Origin: Thermoprotei archaeon
Lineage (GTDB): Archaea; Thermoproteota; Thermoprotei; Thermofilales; B15-G2
Direction: 5' to 3'
NCBI GenBank assembly: GCA_003649445.1
Contig: QMRV01000083.1
Location: 1 to 7,730, forward strand
DNA length: 7,730 bases
In this document: positions 1-7,052 of the stretch, one piece after another
Layout: each line of letters begins with the position of its first letter
Numbering within the stretch: position 1 is the first letter of the stretch
The notes under the pieces: model-generated
Seen by the model: the letters and a program-made list of their open reading frames with translations, nothing else
The model's database searches: none
Told to the model about the DNA's origin: nothing
Translations under genes and position numbers: made by a program

Positions 1-6
1 ATCTTC

Positions 7-1338
7 TTAACTAACTATTCTAAGTTTAACTAAGTGTGTAGCACAAGATATGCATGGATCGTACGCTCTAACCACCATTTCCAACCTTTGCTCAATCGTA
101 GCTAGTTTTTCACCTTTTGAGAGAAGGTTGTTAGCTACTTTAACCAATTCTCTTTCTAAAGGTGGAATATTTTGCTGAGTTGCTACTATTAAATTAACTT
201 TCTTAAGTAAGCCTTTGTCATCTATTTCATAGTGGTGTATTAGTACTCCTCTAGGTGCTTCAACAATTCCTACGCCAATACCTGCTTTAGGTTTAACATG
301 AGCTCTAATGTCTCTGCTAAGTACCTCTTCATCTTCAAGTATGTTCAAAGCTTTTTCAATAGAAGCTATAATTTCCACTGCCCTAGCTAAATTGTATGCA
401 CCAACATTGTGGGAGGGTTTCCCTGCTATTTTTCTTAGCATTGCTAAGTAGTTATCGGCAATTGGTGTTCCAAATTTCTCAGCTACGTTTATTCTAGCAA
501 GTGTTCCAACCCTATATTTTTCACCATTAATTCTTAGGTAGGGGTGTTTTACGAAAGAATATCGTACAGAGTCTTCAGCTATGTATTTCAAATAGTCTAA
601 GCCTTTGAAGGAAGCAATGATATTACCCTTAGGATTCATTACATGCAATTCACCATCATATGTTTCGTGGAGACCATGACTAACCAAGCCCATGTAATAT
701 GTTGGGTCTTCAGGATATGTGGTGAGTAGTTCATTTTTCTCGTAAATATCGAAAACTGTGTCAACTAATTCCATAGCGTTCTTTAATACTACTTTACCTT
801 TCTCTATTAAAGCTTCCCTTTCTTCACGTGAAAGAGGTTTAGCCATACCGCCCGGCACTATGGTTGATGGGTGAATAGGCCTTCCACCTACGATTTCCGT
901 TATCTCTTGACCATATTTTCTAATAACTATGGCTTTCTTGAATAGTTGAGGGTATTTTTCAGCAATACCTATGACGCCTTCTCCGGGGCATAGCATGTCG
1001 GGTAATGCTAGTAAAGCTAGGTGTAATGTGTGGCTATGTATGTAACCTCCGGCATGTAATAATTTCCTAAGTTTTATTGCAGCCTCAGGGGGTTCTACGT
1101 CCCAGGCGTCTTCAACAGCTTTAACTGAAGCTAGACCATGTGCTACATAGCATATGCCACATATTCTCTCAGCTAATCTTACAGCTTCCTCGGCTGGTTT
1201 ATTTTCCATAAATTTTTCAAACAGTCTTGGAGGCTCTATAATGTTTATTTGAAGATTTTTAACCTTATTTTCCTCTACATCTATCGTAATCGCCATATGG
1301 CCTTCTATTCTAGTAACTGGCTTTATCTGTACTCTCAC
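7..1338 (-). CDS. mvhA: [NiFe]-hydrogenase large subunit, MvhA-like (group 3)
   Basis: This is the catalytic subunit that binds the NiFe(CN)2CO centre and splits or forms H2 in the cytoplasm; in Mvh-type complexes the electrons go to the small subunit and then to HdrA. Visible motifs are RIEGH with Glu12, the N-terminal Ni-ligand motif RICGICYVAH (Cys60, Cys63, His67), GGRPIHP at about 151-157, EAPRG at 360-364, and the C-terminal motif DPCISCATH (Cys429, Cys432, His435). The eight residues after His435 (LVKLRIVS) look like the peptide removed by a maturation protease, which is not encoded here. The length of 443 aa is normal for soluble group 3 enzymes. The start is GTG, overlapping the TGA of the small-subunit gene by 4 nt (GTGA), with an AGGTGAG ribosome binding site just upstream. 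The stop lies 6 bases from the window edge, so further operon genes are not visible. FrhA of F420-reducing hydrogenases is a close relative, but the HdrA/MvhD neighbours favour MvhA. Confidence 0.95.
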   Translation of the reverse strand: MRVQIKPVTRIEGHMAITIDVEENKVKNLQINIIEPPRLFEKFMENKPAEEAVRLAERICGICYVAHGLASVKAVEDAWDVEPPEAAIKLRKLLHAGGYIHSHTLHLALLALPDMLCPGEGVIGIAEKYPQLFKKAIVIRKYGQEITEIVGGRPIHPSTIVPGGMAKPLSREEREALIEKGKVVLKNAMELVDTVFDIYEKNELLTTYPEDPTYYMGLVSHGLHETYDGELHVMNPKGNIIASFKGLDYLKYIAEDSVRYSFVKHPYLRINGEKYRVGTLARINVAEKFGTPIADNYLAMLRKIAGKPSHNVGAYNLARAVEIIASIEKALNILEDEEVLSRDIRAHVKPKAGIGVGIVEAPRGVLIHHYEIDDKGLLKKVNLIVATQQNIPPLERELVKVANNLLSKGEKLATIEQRLEMVVRAYDPCISCATHLVKLRIVS

Positions 1339-2213
1339 TTTTTCTCACCTTGTATTTTCCTAATTAAGTCTTCGATAAGAGAACTTGCGAAAGAGTATTT
1401 GTAGAAGTATACGCTATAGGTTCTAAGGTTAAAATCTTTAATCGTATTGTAAGCTATAGTAGCTAAGGTATTTAACATAGCTGCCCCTTGGTCCAGTACT
1501 TTCGATGCGGGCCCTCTACATCCATCACACGGTATTCCGGCACGTGGACATTTAGCTCCACATCCAGCTCTAGTTACTGGTCCCATGCAGAAGTATCCTT
1601 GCTCTAAAAGGCAAGTATTAGGTTTTGGAGGTTCAAATATTCTCCTTAACCTGCTAGGTTTTTTCCTTGGGGGACCCAAAGGGCATTCATCGCATACCGT
1701 TTTAGTTGGTTGAGTAAGCTTCTCACCTTTAGCTAGTGAGAGTATTACCTCCATTATCTCCTTAGACTCGGGAGGACATCCTGGTATTTGAAAATCTACT
1801 TTAACATACCTAGATATAGGTGAAACCCTAACTACTTCAGGTACGTTTTCCCTTGGAATTACACCTTTAATTATTGTTGGTGTTTTCTCATAAACATATT
1901 TCAGCGATGAGTATAGGTCGAAAAGATTAGATAATCCAGGAATTCCTCCGAAACAGGCGCATGAACCTAAAGCTACTAGGATTTTAGCTTTCCTTCTAGC
2001 CTCCTTTAAAACTTCAATATCATGAGATGTCCTGACGCCTCCTTCAACGAGAATTACGTCCACGCTATCCGGTATTCGCTTCACATCTAGAACCATGTAT
2101 GAATGTACTAGCTCCACATTTTGAAGCAACTTGAGAATGTTTTCATGCATATCTAAAAACGCTACATGACATCCTCCATCAGACATTAAACTAACTATAG
2201 CTAGTTTCTTCAT
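1335..2213 (-). CDS. mvhG: [NiFe]-hydrogenase small subunit, MvhG-like
   Basis: This is the electron-transfer subunit that carries electrons from the NiFe site through three iron-sulfur clusters towards MvhD. Proximal-cluster residues are Cys15, Cys85 (in GSCACFGG) and Cys146 (in PGCPP). Eight further cysteines can hold the other two clusters: Cys174, 177, 201, 209, 218, 222, 229 and 232, in the family-typical blocks CDEC, GYFCMGPVTRAGCGAKCP and PCDGC. The first Cys of the usual proximal CxxC is replaced by Asp12 (SDGGCH where relatives have GCxGCH). The codon is GAT, two changes away from TGT. There is no Tat signal or membrane anchor, so the protein is cytoplasmic. Its length of 292 aa is normal. 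The ATG overlaps the TGA of the upstream MvhD gene (ATGA), with a perfect GGAGGTG at 2219-2225 five bases before the start. Confidence 0.93.
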   Translation of the reverse strand: MKKLAIVSLMSDGGCHVAFLDMHENILKLLQNVELVHSYMVLDVKRIPDSVDVILVEGGVRTSHDIEVLKEARRKAKILVALGSCACFGGIPGLSNLFDLYSSLKYVYEKTPTIIKGVIPRENVPEVVRVSPISRYVKVDFQIPGCPPESKEIMEVILSLAKGEKLTQPTKTVCDECPLGPPRKKPSRLRRIFEPPKPNTCLLEQGYFCMGPVTRAGCGAKCPRAGIPCDGCRGPASKVLDQGAAMLNTLATIAYNTIKDFNLRTYSVYFYKYSFASSLIEDLIRKIQGEKK

Positions 2214-2635
2214 TTAAACACCTCCTTAGATTTTAACGGATTAGGTCCTATTTCCTTAATTTTCATGTAAAAATCATTCATGTACTTCAATATCTTACCT
2301 GCTTCGCAAAAACCTACTAAATACATTTCTAACCTATCACCACCAAGCCCTACGGTGTCAAGAGTTTCTTTTAGCTTCTTCACCCTAAACTGCGTTCTTA
2401 AGTTTCCATCTACGAAGTTGCATCCTCCTTTCAAGCAACCAAATATAATTACTCCATCAGCTCCATTACTAAATGCTTGAAGTATGTGTGTGGAGCTTAT
2501 CCTACCGGAGCATGGTACTTTAATTACTCTAATACTTTCTAAATAGCTTATTTTCCTCATACATGCAACGTCTATAGCTCTATACGCTGAGTTTTCGCAG
2601 AGAAACGCCAATATTAATGGTTTAAACTCTTTCAA
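2210..2635 (-). CDS. mvhD: Stand-alone MvhD-like iron-sulfur protein with reduced cysteine set
   Basis: MvhD is the small [2Fe-2S] protein that links hydrogenase (or another electron input) to HdrA. The 141-aa product has the family layout: PCSG (Cys42), the segment ADGVIIFGCLKGGC (Cys67, Cys72), and a C-terminal EMYLVGFCEAGK region. The N-terminal signature normally reads about FCCxxCSYxGAD; here it reads FLCENSAYRAID, so only Cys13 remains, with Leu12 and Ser16 at the other two positions. The His usually after the last Cys of the GCxxxxCH block is Asn73. The fused MvhD domain of the first hdrA in this operon keeps the full set, so the two copies may divide the work. The start is TTG, overlapping the TGA of the upstream hdrA (TTGA), with GGGGGTG at 2643-2649, eight bases before it. 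Four cysteines (13, 42, 67, 72) could still bind a cluster; this is inference. Confidence 0.85.
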   Translation of the reverse strand: MKEFKPLILAFLCENSAYRAIDVACMRKISYLESIRVIKVPCSGRISSTHILQAFSNGADGVIIFGCLKGGCNFVDGNLRTQFRVKKLKETLDTVGLGGDRLEMYLVGFCEAGKILKYMNDFYMKIKEIGPNPLKSKEVFK

Positions 2636-4596
2636 CTACTTAACACCCCCTTAATAATTTCACTTAACTGTTCATCTCTATAATTTACCAGCTGCATTGC
2701 TTCAGCAGGGCATTCGGCAGCACAAATACCGCATTCTTTACACATGACTTCCACAACATTAGATATGCCTTGAACTGAGACTTTAGCTGCATTAAATGGG
2801 CATGAAATTTCGCAAACTCTACACCCTATACAGTAGTTTTCATTAACAATAGCTTTGCTTAGCTTAACCTTTATCTCACCTTTACCCAATACTTTAGCTA
2901 CCTTAGATACAACCGCCAATGCCTGGTTTACCGTTTCCGATATATCTGTAGGTCCTTGTGCTGCACCACATACGAAAATGCCGTTAACGTTTGTTTCGAG
3001 TGGGGCAAACTTAGGATGTGTTGAAGCGAAAAACAGGTCTCTTCTAAGACTTACGTTTAAAACCTTAGCTAGTTCAATAGCGTTAGATGAAGGTATGAAG
3101 CCTGTCGATAAAACTATTAGGTCAGCTAGTAAACGTTTCCTATTACCGAAAGACTCTACCTCTATTTCAAACTTTTTTAACCTAGTATCCCATTTAACAC
3201 CAGCTACTTCTCCTTTAACAAAATTCACTCCTAACCTCTCGCATTCCATAAGGTATTTTTCATAATTCTTCCCCATGAGCCTAATATCTTTATAAACTAT
3301 TGTTACATCTGTTTCAGGGGATCTCTCCTTAATACTTCTAGCGTGTTTTAATGCTATGGAGCAACATATGTTAGAACAGTATGGATTTATTTGAGGGTCT
3401 CTTGATCCTACGCATTGTATCATAACTATTTTCGTCGGTTTTCTACCATCAGAAACCCTCACCAACCTACCACCAGTAGGTCCGCTTAAATCAAGCATTC
3501 TAGCCAACATTAGCTGGGTAATAATATCAGGGTAAATGCCGTAGCCGTACATGTTTTTGGGGTTAAACTCTCTAAACCCTGTAGTTACGATAATTGCTCC
3601 TACGTTTAACTCTATTCTCTCAGGTTTCTCGTTAAGATTTATGGCGTTGAACGGGCATACTTTTTCGCATTCTCCACACTTATTACAGTTTTCTTCATCT
3701 ATAATGTATGTGCGAGGTAGTGTGTGAGGGGAGGGCATGTATATTGCTTTTCTTTTTGAGAGGCCGAAATCGAATTCGTTGGGAACTTCTATTGGACATA
3801 CTTCTTCACATACTCCGCAAGCTACACATTTTTCGAAGTTAACATAGGTAGGGTTCTTTCTAATAATTACCTTGAAATTACCTAAATATCCTTCTACATG
3901 TTCAACTATAGACTTTGTAAATATCTTTATCCTAGGATTAGTTAGTACTAATTCTACGTACTTAAATAAGCATTTACGATGCCTCTCAAGCTTATAAGGC
4001 ACCATACATACACCGCAGTCTTCTGTCGGAAAAACTGTTCCTAACTGTAATCCCTTACCACCTAGTGTAGCTTCTTTTTCAACAAGGTAAACTTGAAAGC
4101 CATAGTCTGCAAGTTTTAACGCAGCAGTAATACCTGCTATACCTCCCCCTACTACTAGAACAGAGAGCTTAGCTGGAACAGTTACTTCACCTATTTCCTC
4201 TAAAGTTTTCACCCTCAATATTGCTGTTTTAACCATGTTCTTGGCTTTCTCAGTTGCTTTAAAGGGATTATCGGAGTAAGGCCAAGCACATTGCTCCCTT
4301 ATACTAACTATTTCAAGCATACATGGGTTAACTCCTTCTTCGCTCAATATTCTCTTAAACATGATTTCATGGAGTCTAGGCGAACACGCAGCAACCACAA
4401 CCCTGTTTAGCCTATGCTCTCTAATGGCTTTTTTAAGAGCTTCCTGTCCTTCTCTAAAACATAGGAAGTCGTGTTTTTCAACGTAAACTACGTTAGGTAT
4501 TTTCTTAACATATTCTTTTAAACTATCTAAGTCTACAATGTTAGATATTTCGCCCCCACACTTACATATGAAAACGCCTATTCTAGCCTCACTCAT
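2632..4596 (-). CDS. hdrA: HdrA-type flavin/iron-sulfur protein (second paralogue, unfused)
   Basis: HdrA is the FAD-containing core of heterodisulfide-reductase-type complexes, where paired electrons are bifurcated to ferredoxin and a second acceptor. Domain order in the 654-aa product starts with an N-terminal Cys domain (Cys11/Cys13 in CKCGG, Cys46, Cys71 in AACSPRLHE, Cys103 in IREQCAW). A thioredoxin-reductase-like FAD domain follows, with GGGIAG at 150-155 and DCGVC at 193-197. An inserted ferredoxin holds Cys257/260/263/267 and Cys304/307/310/314. After the conserved CVGSRD block (395-400) comes a C-terminal ferredoxin with Cys589/592/595/599 and Cys619/622/625/629. It lacks the MvhD extension of its upstream neighbour. 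The ATG is preceded by AGGTGAT, which overlaps the upstream stop codon; the gap is 4 nt. Sequence coding for residues around 373-401 is identical over 86 bp to the paralogue, whereas other conserved blocks differ in codons. Assignment to the family is firm; the acceptor is not visible. Confidence 0.93.
   Translation of the reverse strand: MSEARIGVFICKCGGEISNIVDLDSLKEYVKKIPNVVYVEKHDFLCFREGQEALKKAIREHRLNRVVVAACSPRLHEIMFKRILSEEGVNPCMLEIVSIREQCAWPYSDNPFKATEKAKNMVKTAILRVKTLEEIGEVTVPAKLSVLVVGGGIAGITAALKLADYGFQVYLVEKEATLGGKGLQLGTVFPTEDCGVCMVPYKLERHRKCLFKYVELVLTNPRIKIFTKSIVEHVEGYLGNFKVIIRKNPTYVNFEKCVACGVCEEVCPIEVPNEFDFGLSKRKAIYMPSPHTLPRTYIIDEENCNKCGECEKVCPFNAINLNEKPERIELNVGAIIVTTGFREFNPKNMYGYGIYPDIITQLMLARMLDLSGPTGGRLVRVSDGRKPTKIVMIQCVGSRDPQINPYCSNICCSIALKHARSIKERSPETDVTIVYKDIRLMGKNYEKYLMECERLGVNFVKGEVAGVKWDTRLKKFEIEVESFGNRKRLLADLIVLSTGFIPSSNAIELAKVLNVSLRRDLFFASTHPKFAPLETNVNGIFVCGAAQGPTDISETVNQALAVVSKVAKVLGKGEIKVKLSKAIVNENYCIGCRVCEISCPFNAAKVSVQGISNVVEVMCKECGICAAECPAEAMQLVNYRDEQLSEIIKGVLSS
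3395..3480. repeat. 86-bp direct repeat, copy in second hdrA
   Basis: These 86 bases match 5751-5836 exactly, in the same orientation and codon frame; the first differing bases are 3394 (a versus g) and 3481 (t versus a). The tract encodes the HdrA block from GPTGGRLVRVSDG to CVGSRDP. Amino-acid conservation is expected for this family block, but identity at every synonymous position is not, because other shared blocks such as GLSKRKAIY use different codons in the two genes. Gene conversion between the paralogues is the likely cause (inference). Confidence 0.95.
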
Positions 4597-4600
4597 AGTA

Positions 4601-6928
4601 TCACCTGCTTGAGTTCTTAACAGGGATTTTACATGCTACTTCAAGAAAACGCTTGGTCATAGTAGCTGGAGCGTTTACTATGTTAACTTTTTCAGGAAAT
4701 AAACCTAGTTCCTCAAAAACCCTCCTAATAAGTTCTACCTTATACTTAGCAGTCTTAGCTCCTAATTCGAAATGGCATCTTTCTAGCGGGCAGCCTACTA
4801 GAAGAACGCCGTCTGCACCGTAATTAAGTGCTTCGAGAATGTGAGTTATCGAAATTATTCCAAGACATGGAACAGTTATTGGAATTATTTCAGATGCGTA
4901 TTTTTCACGGTAGAACCCTAATGCATCCATTAGCGTGTGCCCGCATTCTTCACAGCATAACGCAATAACTACTCTTTTCCTTAAAGCCCTAGCCTCATCT
5001 ATAATTGCTTTAATTTGCCTAAGCAGCAACTCATTAGTGTTATTAACTATATTAAGAGCATTGTTAGGGCAAACGCTAGCACATGTTCCACAGCCCTGAC
5101 ATAATAGCTCATCTACCGATGGACCTTTCTCAGTAAGTGTTAGTGCATTATATGGGCATGAAATAACACATAGGCCGCATTTAGCACAGAATTCTTCGTC
5201 TAGAATAGGTGGTGTAAGTTTTTTCTCTAAATAGCTAGTTACATAGAGTGCGGCTAATGTAGCTGCTGCACTTGCCTGAACAAGTGTTTCTGAAATGTTT
5301 TTAGGTCCTTGACACGTACCGCATATGAAAATACCCGGTACTTTAGTTTCTACATTACTTACTTTCTCATCTAGTTCTTTAAAGAACCCATATTCGTCTA
5401 GTTCTATGTCTAGGATTTCAGCTAGTTTCTTAGAATTTTCTCTAGGAACAAGAGCGCAAGATAGTACTACTAAGTCTGCAGTTATTGTACCTGTTTTTCC
5501 AAGAGAATCTACATATTTTACGAGCAAACTCCCAGACTTATCCTCATATACCTCAACTACATCGCCTTTAATGAATTTCACACCAAGCTCATCCCTAGCT
5601 TGAACGTAAAGTTCCTCGAACCTCCCATAAGTCCTTATATCCTTATATAATATTGTGATTTCAGCTTCAGGAATGTATTCTGTTTTAATCAGTACAGCGT
5701 TTTTAATGGCTTCTGTACAGCAGTATCTTGAACAATAGGGGTTAGTATCGGGGTCTCTTGATCCTACGCATTGTATCATAACTATTTTCGTCGGTTTTCT
5801 ACCATCAGAAACCCTCACCAACCTACCACCAGTAGGACCTAGGGGGTCCATTAGCCTCTCTAATTGTAATTGCGTTATAATATCCTTGTACTTACCATAG
5901 CCGTACTTAGGTATAGTTGATGGGTTAAACTCTTCAGAACCTGTAGCAACAATAATTGCTCCTACTTCAACTTCTACTTCCTCTGCTTTCTGGCTGAAAT
6001 CTATGGCATTGTAAGGGCAGACTTCTTCACAAATATTACACGAGTTCTCGGTAAAGTGTAGGCAGTAATTAGGGTCTATGACGTACCTGGGAGGTACAGC
6101 GTATGGAAGAGGAATGTATATTGCTTTACGTTTACTTAAACCTCTATCCCATTCATTAGGAACTAATTGAGGACACTTCTCAGAACATAATCCACAGTTA
6201 GTGCATCTATCATAGTTAATATATTTGGGCTTCTTAATTATCTTAACCTTGAAGCCCCAAGGGTACCTTTTAACATCAGAGATTTCACAGTACGTAAGTA
6301 GTTCAATATTAGGATTCTCATAAACCTCTAAAGGTTTTGAACTTTTAACGCAAATAGCACAGTTACATTCGTTAATAGAAAACGTCCTATGTAGTAAAGA
6401 GGCTAAACCGCCTATAGCTGGACTGGACTCTACTAAGTACACTTTAAAACCTTGGCTAGCTAAATCTAATGATGCTTGAATACCGGCGGGGCCTCCTCCA
6501 ATAACTAATATTGCTTCTTTTCTCTTTACCTTCAACACCTTTTCTTTGCCTAGGGACTTCGCCTTCTCTATTGCAGCTGCTATCATAAGTTTTGCTTTAT
6601 CGGTAGCTTCCTTTAAACCACCACATACCCAGGCACAGTGTTCCCTAATATTTACATACTCTGCTTTTAGGTTAACACCTAGACCACCGGCTGCTTTTTC
6701 AAGCACTGGTGAACATATGTACTTTGAACACGCTATAACTAAGAGAACTTCCGCATTTGACTTTACGTGTTCTTGAACAGCCTTTCTAGCCTCGAAAGTA
6801 CATAGAGCAGAGTATTTTGTAACTTTAAGAACATCCTTATGTTGTTTAAGATATTTCTCAAGTTCGTTAAAGTCAATATGTTTTTCGAGAACCCCACCAC
6901 AAGTACAGAAAACGACGTCAATGCTTAT
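4601..6928 (-). CDS. hdrA: HdrA-MvhD fusion protein with probable ATA start
   Basis: This bifurcating HdrA core has an MvhD domain fused at its C-terminus, an arrangement known from HdrA2 of Methanosarcina. The first in-frame conventional start (GTG at 6706) would give 701 aa and remove the N-terminal Cys domain. The open frame continues upstream and encodes a matching HdrA N-terminus, VVFCTCGG, with Cys8/Cys10, Cys43 and Cys67. No ATG, GTG or TTG exists in frame before the upstream TAA at 6956-6958. The best start is ATA at 6926-6928, seven bases after GAGGTG, giving 775 aa. Domains with that numbering: FAD motif GGGPAG at about 144-149; inserted ferredoxin Cys242/245/248/252 and Cys289/297/300/304; C-terminal ferredoxin Cys581/584/587/591 and Cys610/613/616/620; MvhD domain from about 649 to 775 with a complete set (Cys658, 659, 662, 688, 713, 718). 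The N-terminal domain is divergent and lacks the PRxHE motif of its paralogue. It is the first gene of the operon. Confidence 0.88.
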   Translation of the reverse strand: MSIDVVFCTCGGVLEKHIDFNELEKYLKQHKDVLKVTKYSALCTFEARKAVQEHVKSNAEVLLVIACSKYICSPVLEKAAGGLGVNLKAEYVNIREHCAWVCGGLKEATDKAKLMIAAAIEKAKSLGKEKVLKVKRKEAILVIGGGPAGIQASLDLASQGFKVYLVESSPAIGGLASLLHRTFSINECNCAICVKSSKPLEVYENPNIELLTYCEISDVKRYPWGFKVKIIKKPKYINYDRCTNCGLCSEKCPQLVPNEWDRGLSKRKAIYIPLPYAVPPRYVIDPNYCLHFTENSCNICEEVCPYNAIDFSQKAEEVEVEVGAIIVATGSEEFNPSTIPKYGYGKYKDIITQLQLERLMDPLGPTGGRLVRVSDGRKPTKIVMIQCVGSRDPDTNPYCSRYCCTEAIKNAVLIKTEYIPEAEITILYKDIRTYGRFEELYVQARDELGVKFIKGDVVEVYEDKSGSLLVKYVDSLGKTGTITADLVVLSCALVPRENSKKLAEILDIELDEYGFFKELDEKVSNVETKVPGIFICGTCQGPKNISETLVQASAAATLAALYVTSYLEKKLTPPILDEEFCAKCGLCVISCPYNALTLTEKGPSVDELLCQGCGTCASVCPNNALNIVNNTNELLLRQIKAIIDEARALRKRVVIALCCEECGHTLMDALGFYREKYASEIIPITVPCLGIISITHILEALNYGADGVLLVGCPLERCHFELGAKTAKYKVELIRRVFEELGLFPEKVNIVNAPATMTKRFLEVACKIPVKNSSR
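5751..5836. repeat. 86-bp direct repeat, copy in HdrA-MvhD fusion gene
   Basis: This is the partner of the copy at 3395-3480, identical over all 86 bases and lying 2356 bp away within the paralogous gene. Both copies are coding, so this is a shared intragenic tract and not an inserted element. Nothing resembling terminal repeats, a target duplication or a separate reading frame surrounds it. Confidence 0.95.
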
Positions 6929-6935
6929 GTTTAAA

Positions 6936-6941
6936 CACCTC
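6936..6941 (-). promoter_or_regulatory. Ribosome binding site (GAGGTG) that places the ATA start
   Basis: On the minus strand GAGGTG is followed by the seven bases TTTAAAC and then ATA at 6928-6926. The arrangement closely resembles GGAGGTG-TTTAA-ATG before mvhG in the same operon. Its distance from the GTG at 6706 rules out a role there. It supports initiation at ATA and the full-length HdrA N-terminal domain. Confidence 0.7.
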
Positions 6942-6965
6942 GAAGCTCCTATTTTTTAACATGCG

Positions 6966-6980
6966 AATAAAAGTTTTATA
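6966..6980. promoter_or_regulatory. Divergent archaeal promoter core with 13-bp dyad
   Basis: The sequence ATAAAA-G-TTTTAT at 6967-6979 is a perfect dyad around G6973. On the plus strand AATAAAAG (BRE-like) precedes TTTTATA at 6974-6980, which would place transcription start near 7003 for the metV-like gene. On the minus strand the same bases give TATAAAA (6980-6974) or TTTTATT (6972-6966), predicting starts near 6943-6951, just upstream of the hdrA ribosome binding site. Start positions are inferred from the usual archaeal spacing of about 26 nt and are not observed. An additional A/T-rich box at 6950-6959 is a less likely minus-strand alternative. Confidence 0.5.
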
Positions 6981-7052
6981 CTAATTTGTTTTTAATTTAG
7001 AACAGAAATAATAATTTTTTCCTTAGTAAAAAATATGTGAGAGGTAGTTGAA

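Larger units (their letters stand above)
6929..7052. other. Divergent intergenic region
   Basis: This 124-bp, strongly A+T-rich spacer separates the two divergent operons and is the longest non-coding stretch in the window. It holds the dyad promoter core, the hdrA ribosome binding site on the minus strand and that of the metV-like gene on the plus strand. No tRNA, riboswitch-like fold or coding frame of meaningful length was recognised. A 14-codon minus-strand frame beginning with ATG at 6962 has no family support. Confidence 0.8.

Noticed and set aside
2280..2480. Plus-strand open frame of 66 codons opposite mvhD.
   Set aside because: It is entirely antisense to a well-supported MvhD gene, has low-complexity composition and no recognisable domain.
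2855..3265. Plus-strand open frame of 136 codons opposite the second hdrA.
   Set aside because: It is antisense to a strongly conserved HdrA region; it is Ser/Thr/Leu-rich, typical of a shadow frame, and has no ribosome binding site of note.
5325..5603. Plus-strand open frame of 92 codons opposite the HdrA-MvhD fusion gene.
   Set aside because: It is a Ser-rich shadow of the conserved HdrA coding sequence with no family features.
3395..5836. The 86-bp pair as ends of a mobile element.
   Set aside because: Both copies lie in frame at the same homologous position of paralogous genes, and the sequence between them is ordinary hdrA coding DNA with no transposase.
6546..6776. Plus-strand open frame of 76 codons over the 5' part of the fusion gene.
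   Set aside because: It lies opposite the HdrA N-terminal region, including the residues recovered upstream of GTG 6706, and shows no independent coding evidence.
6918..6962. A 14-codon minus-strand frame starting with ATG at 6962 (MLKNRSFEVFKHKH) that overlaps the hdrA ribosome binding site and start.
   Set aside because: It has no recognisable family. Its ATG lies upstream of the predicted transcription start, and joining it to hdrA would need a +1 frameshift and would add a non-HdrA extension. A leader peptide remains possible but unsupported.
7011..7022. T-rich run in the intergenic region as a possible terminator.
   Set aside because: No gene ends upstream of it on the plus strand in this window; it is more likely part of the leader of the metV-like gene.
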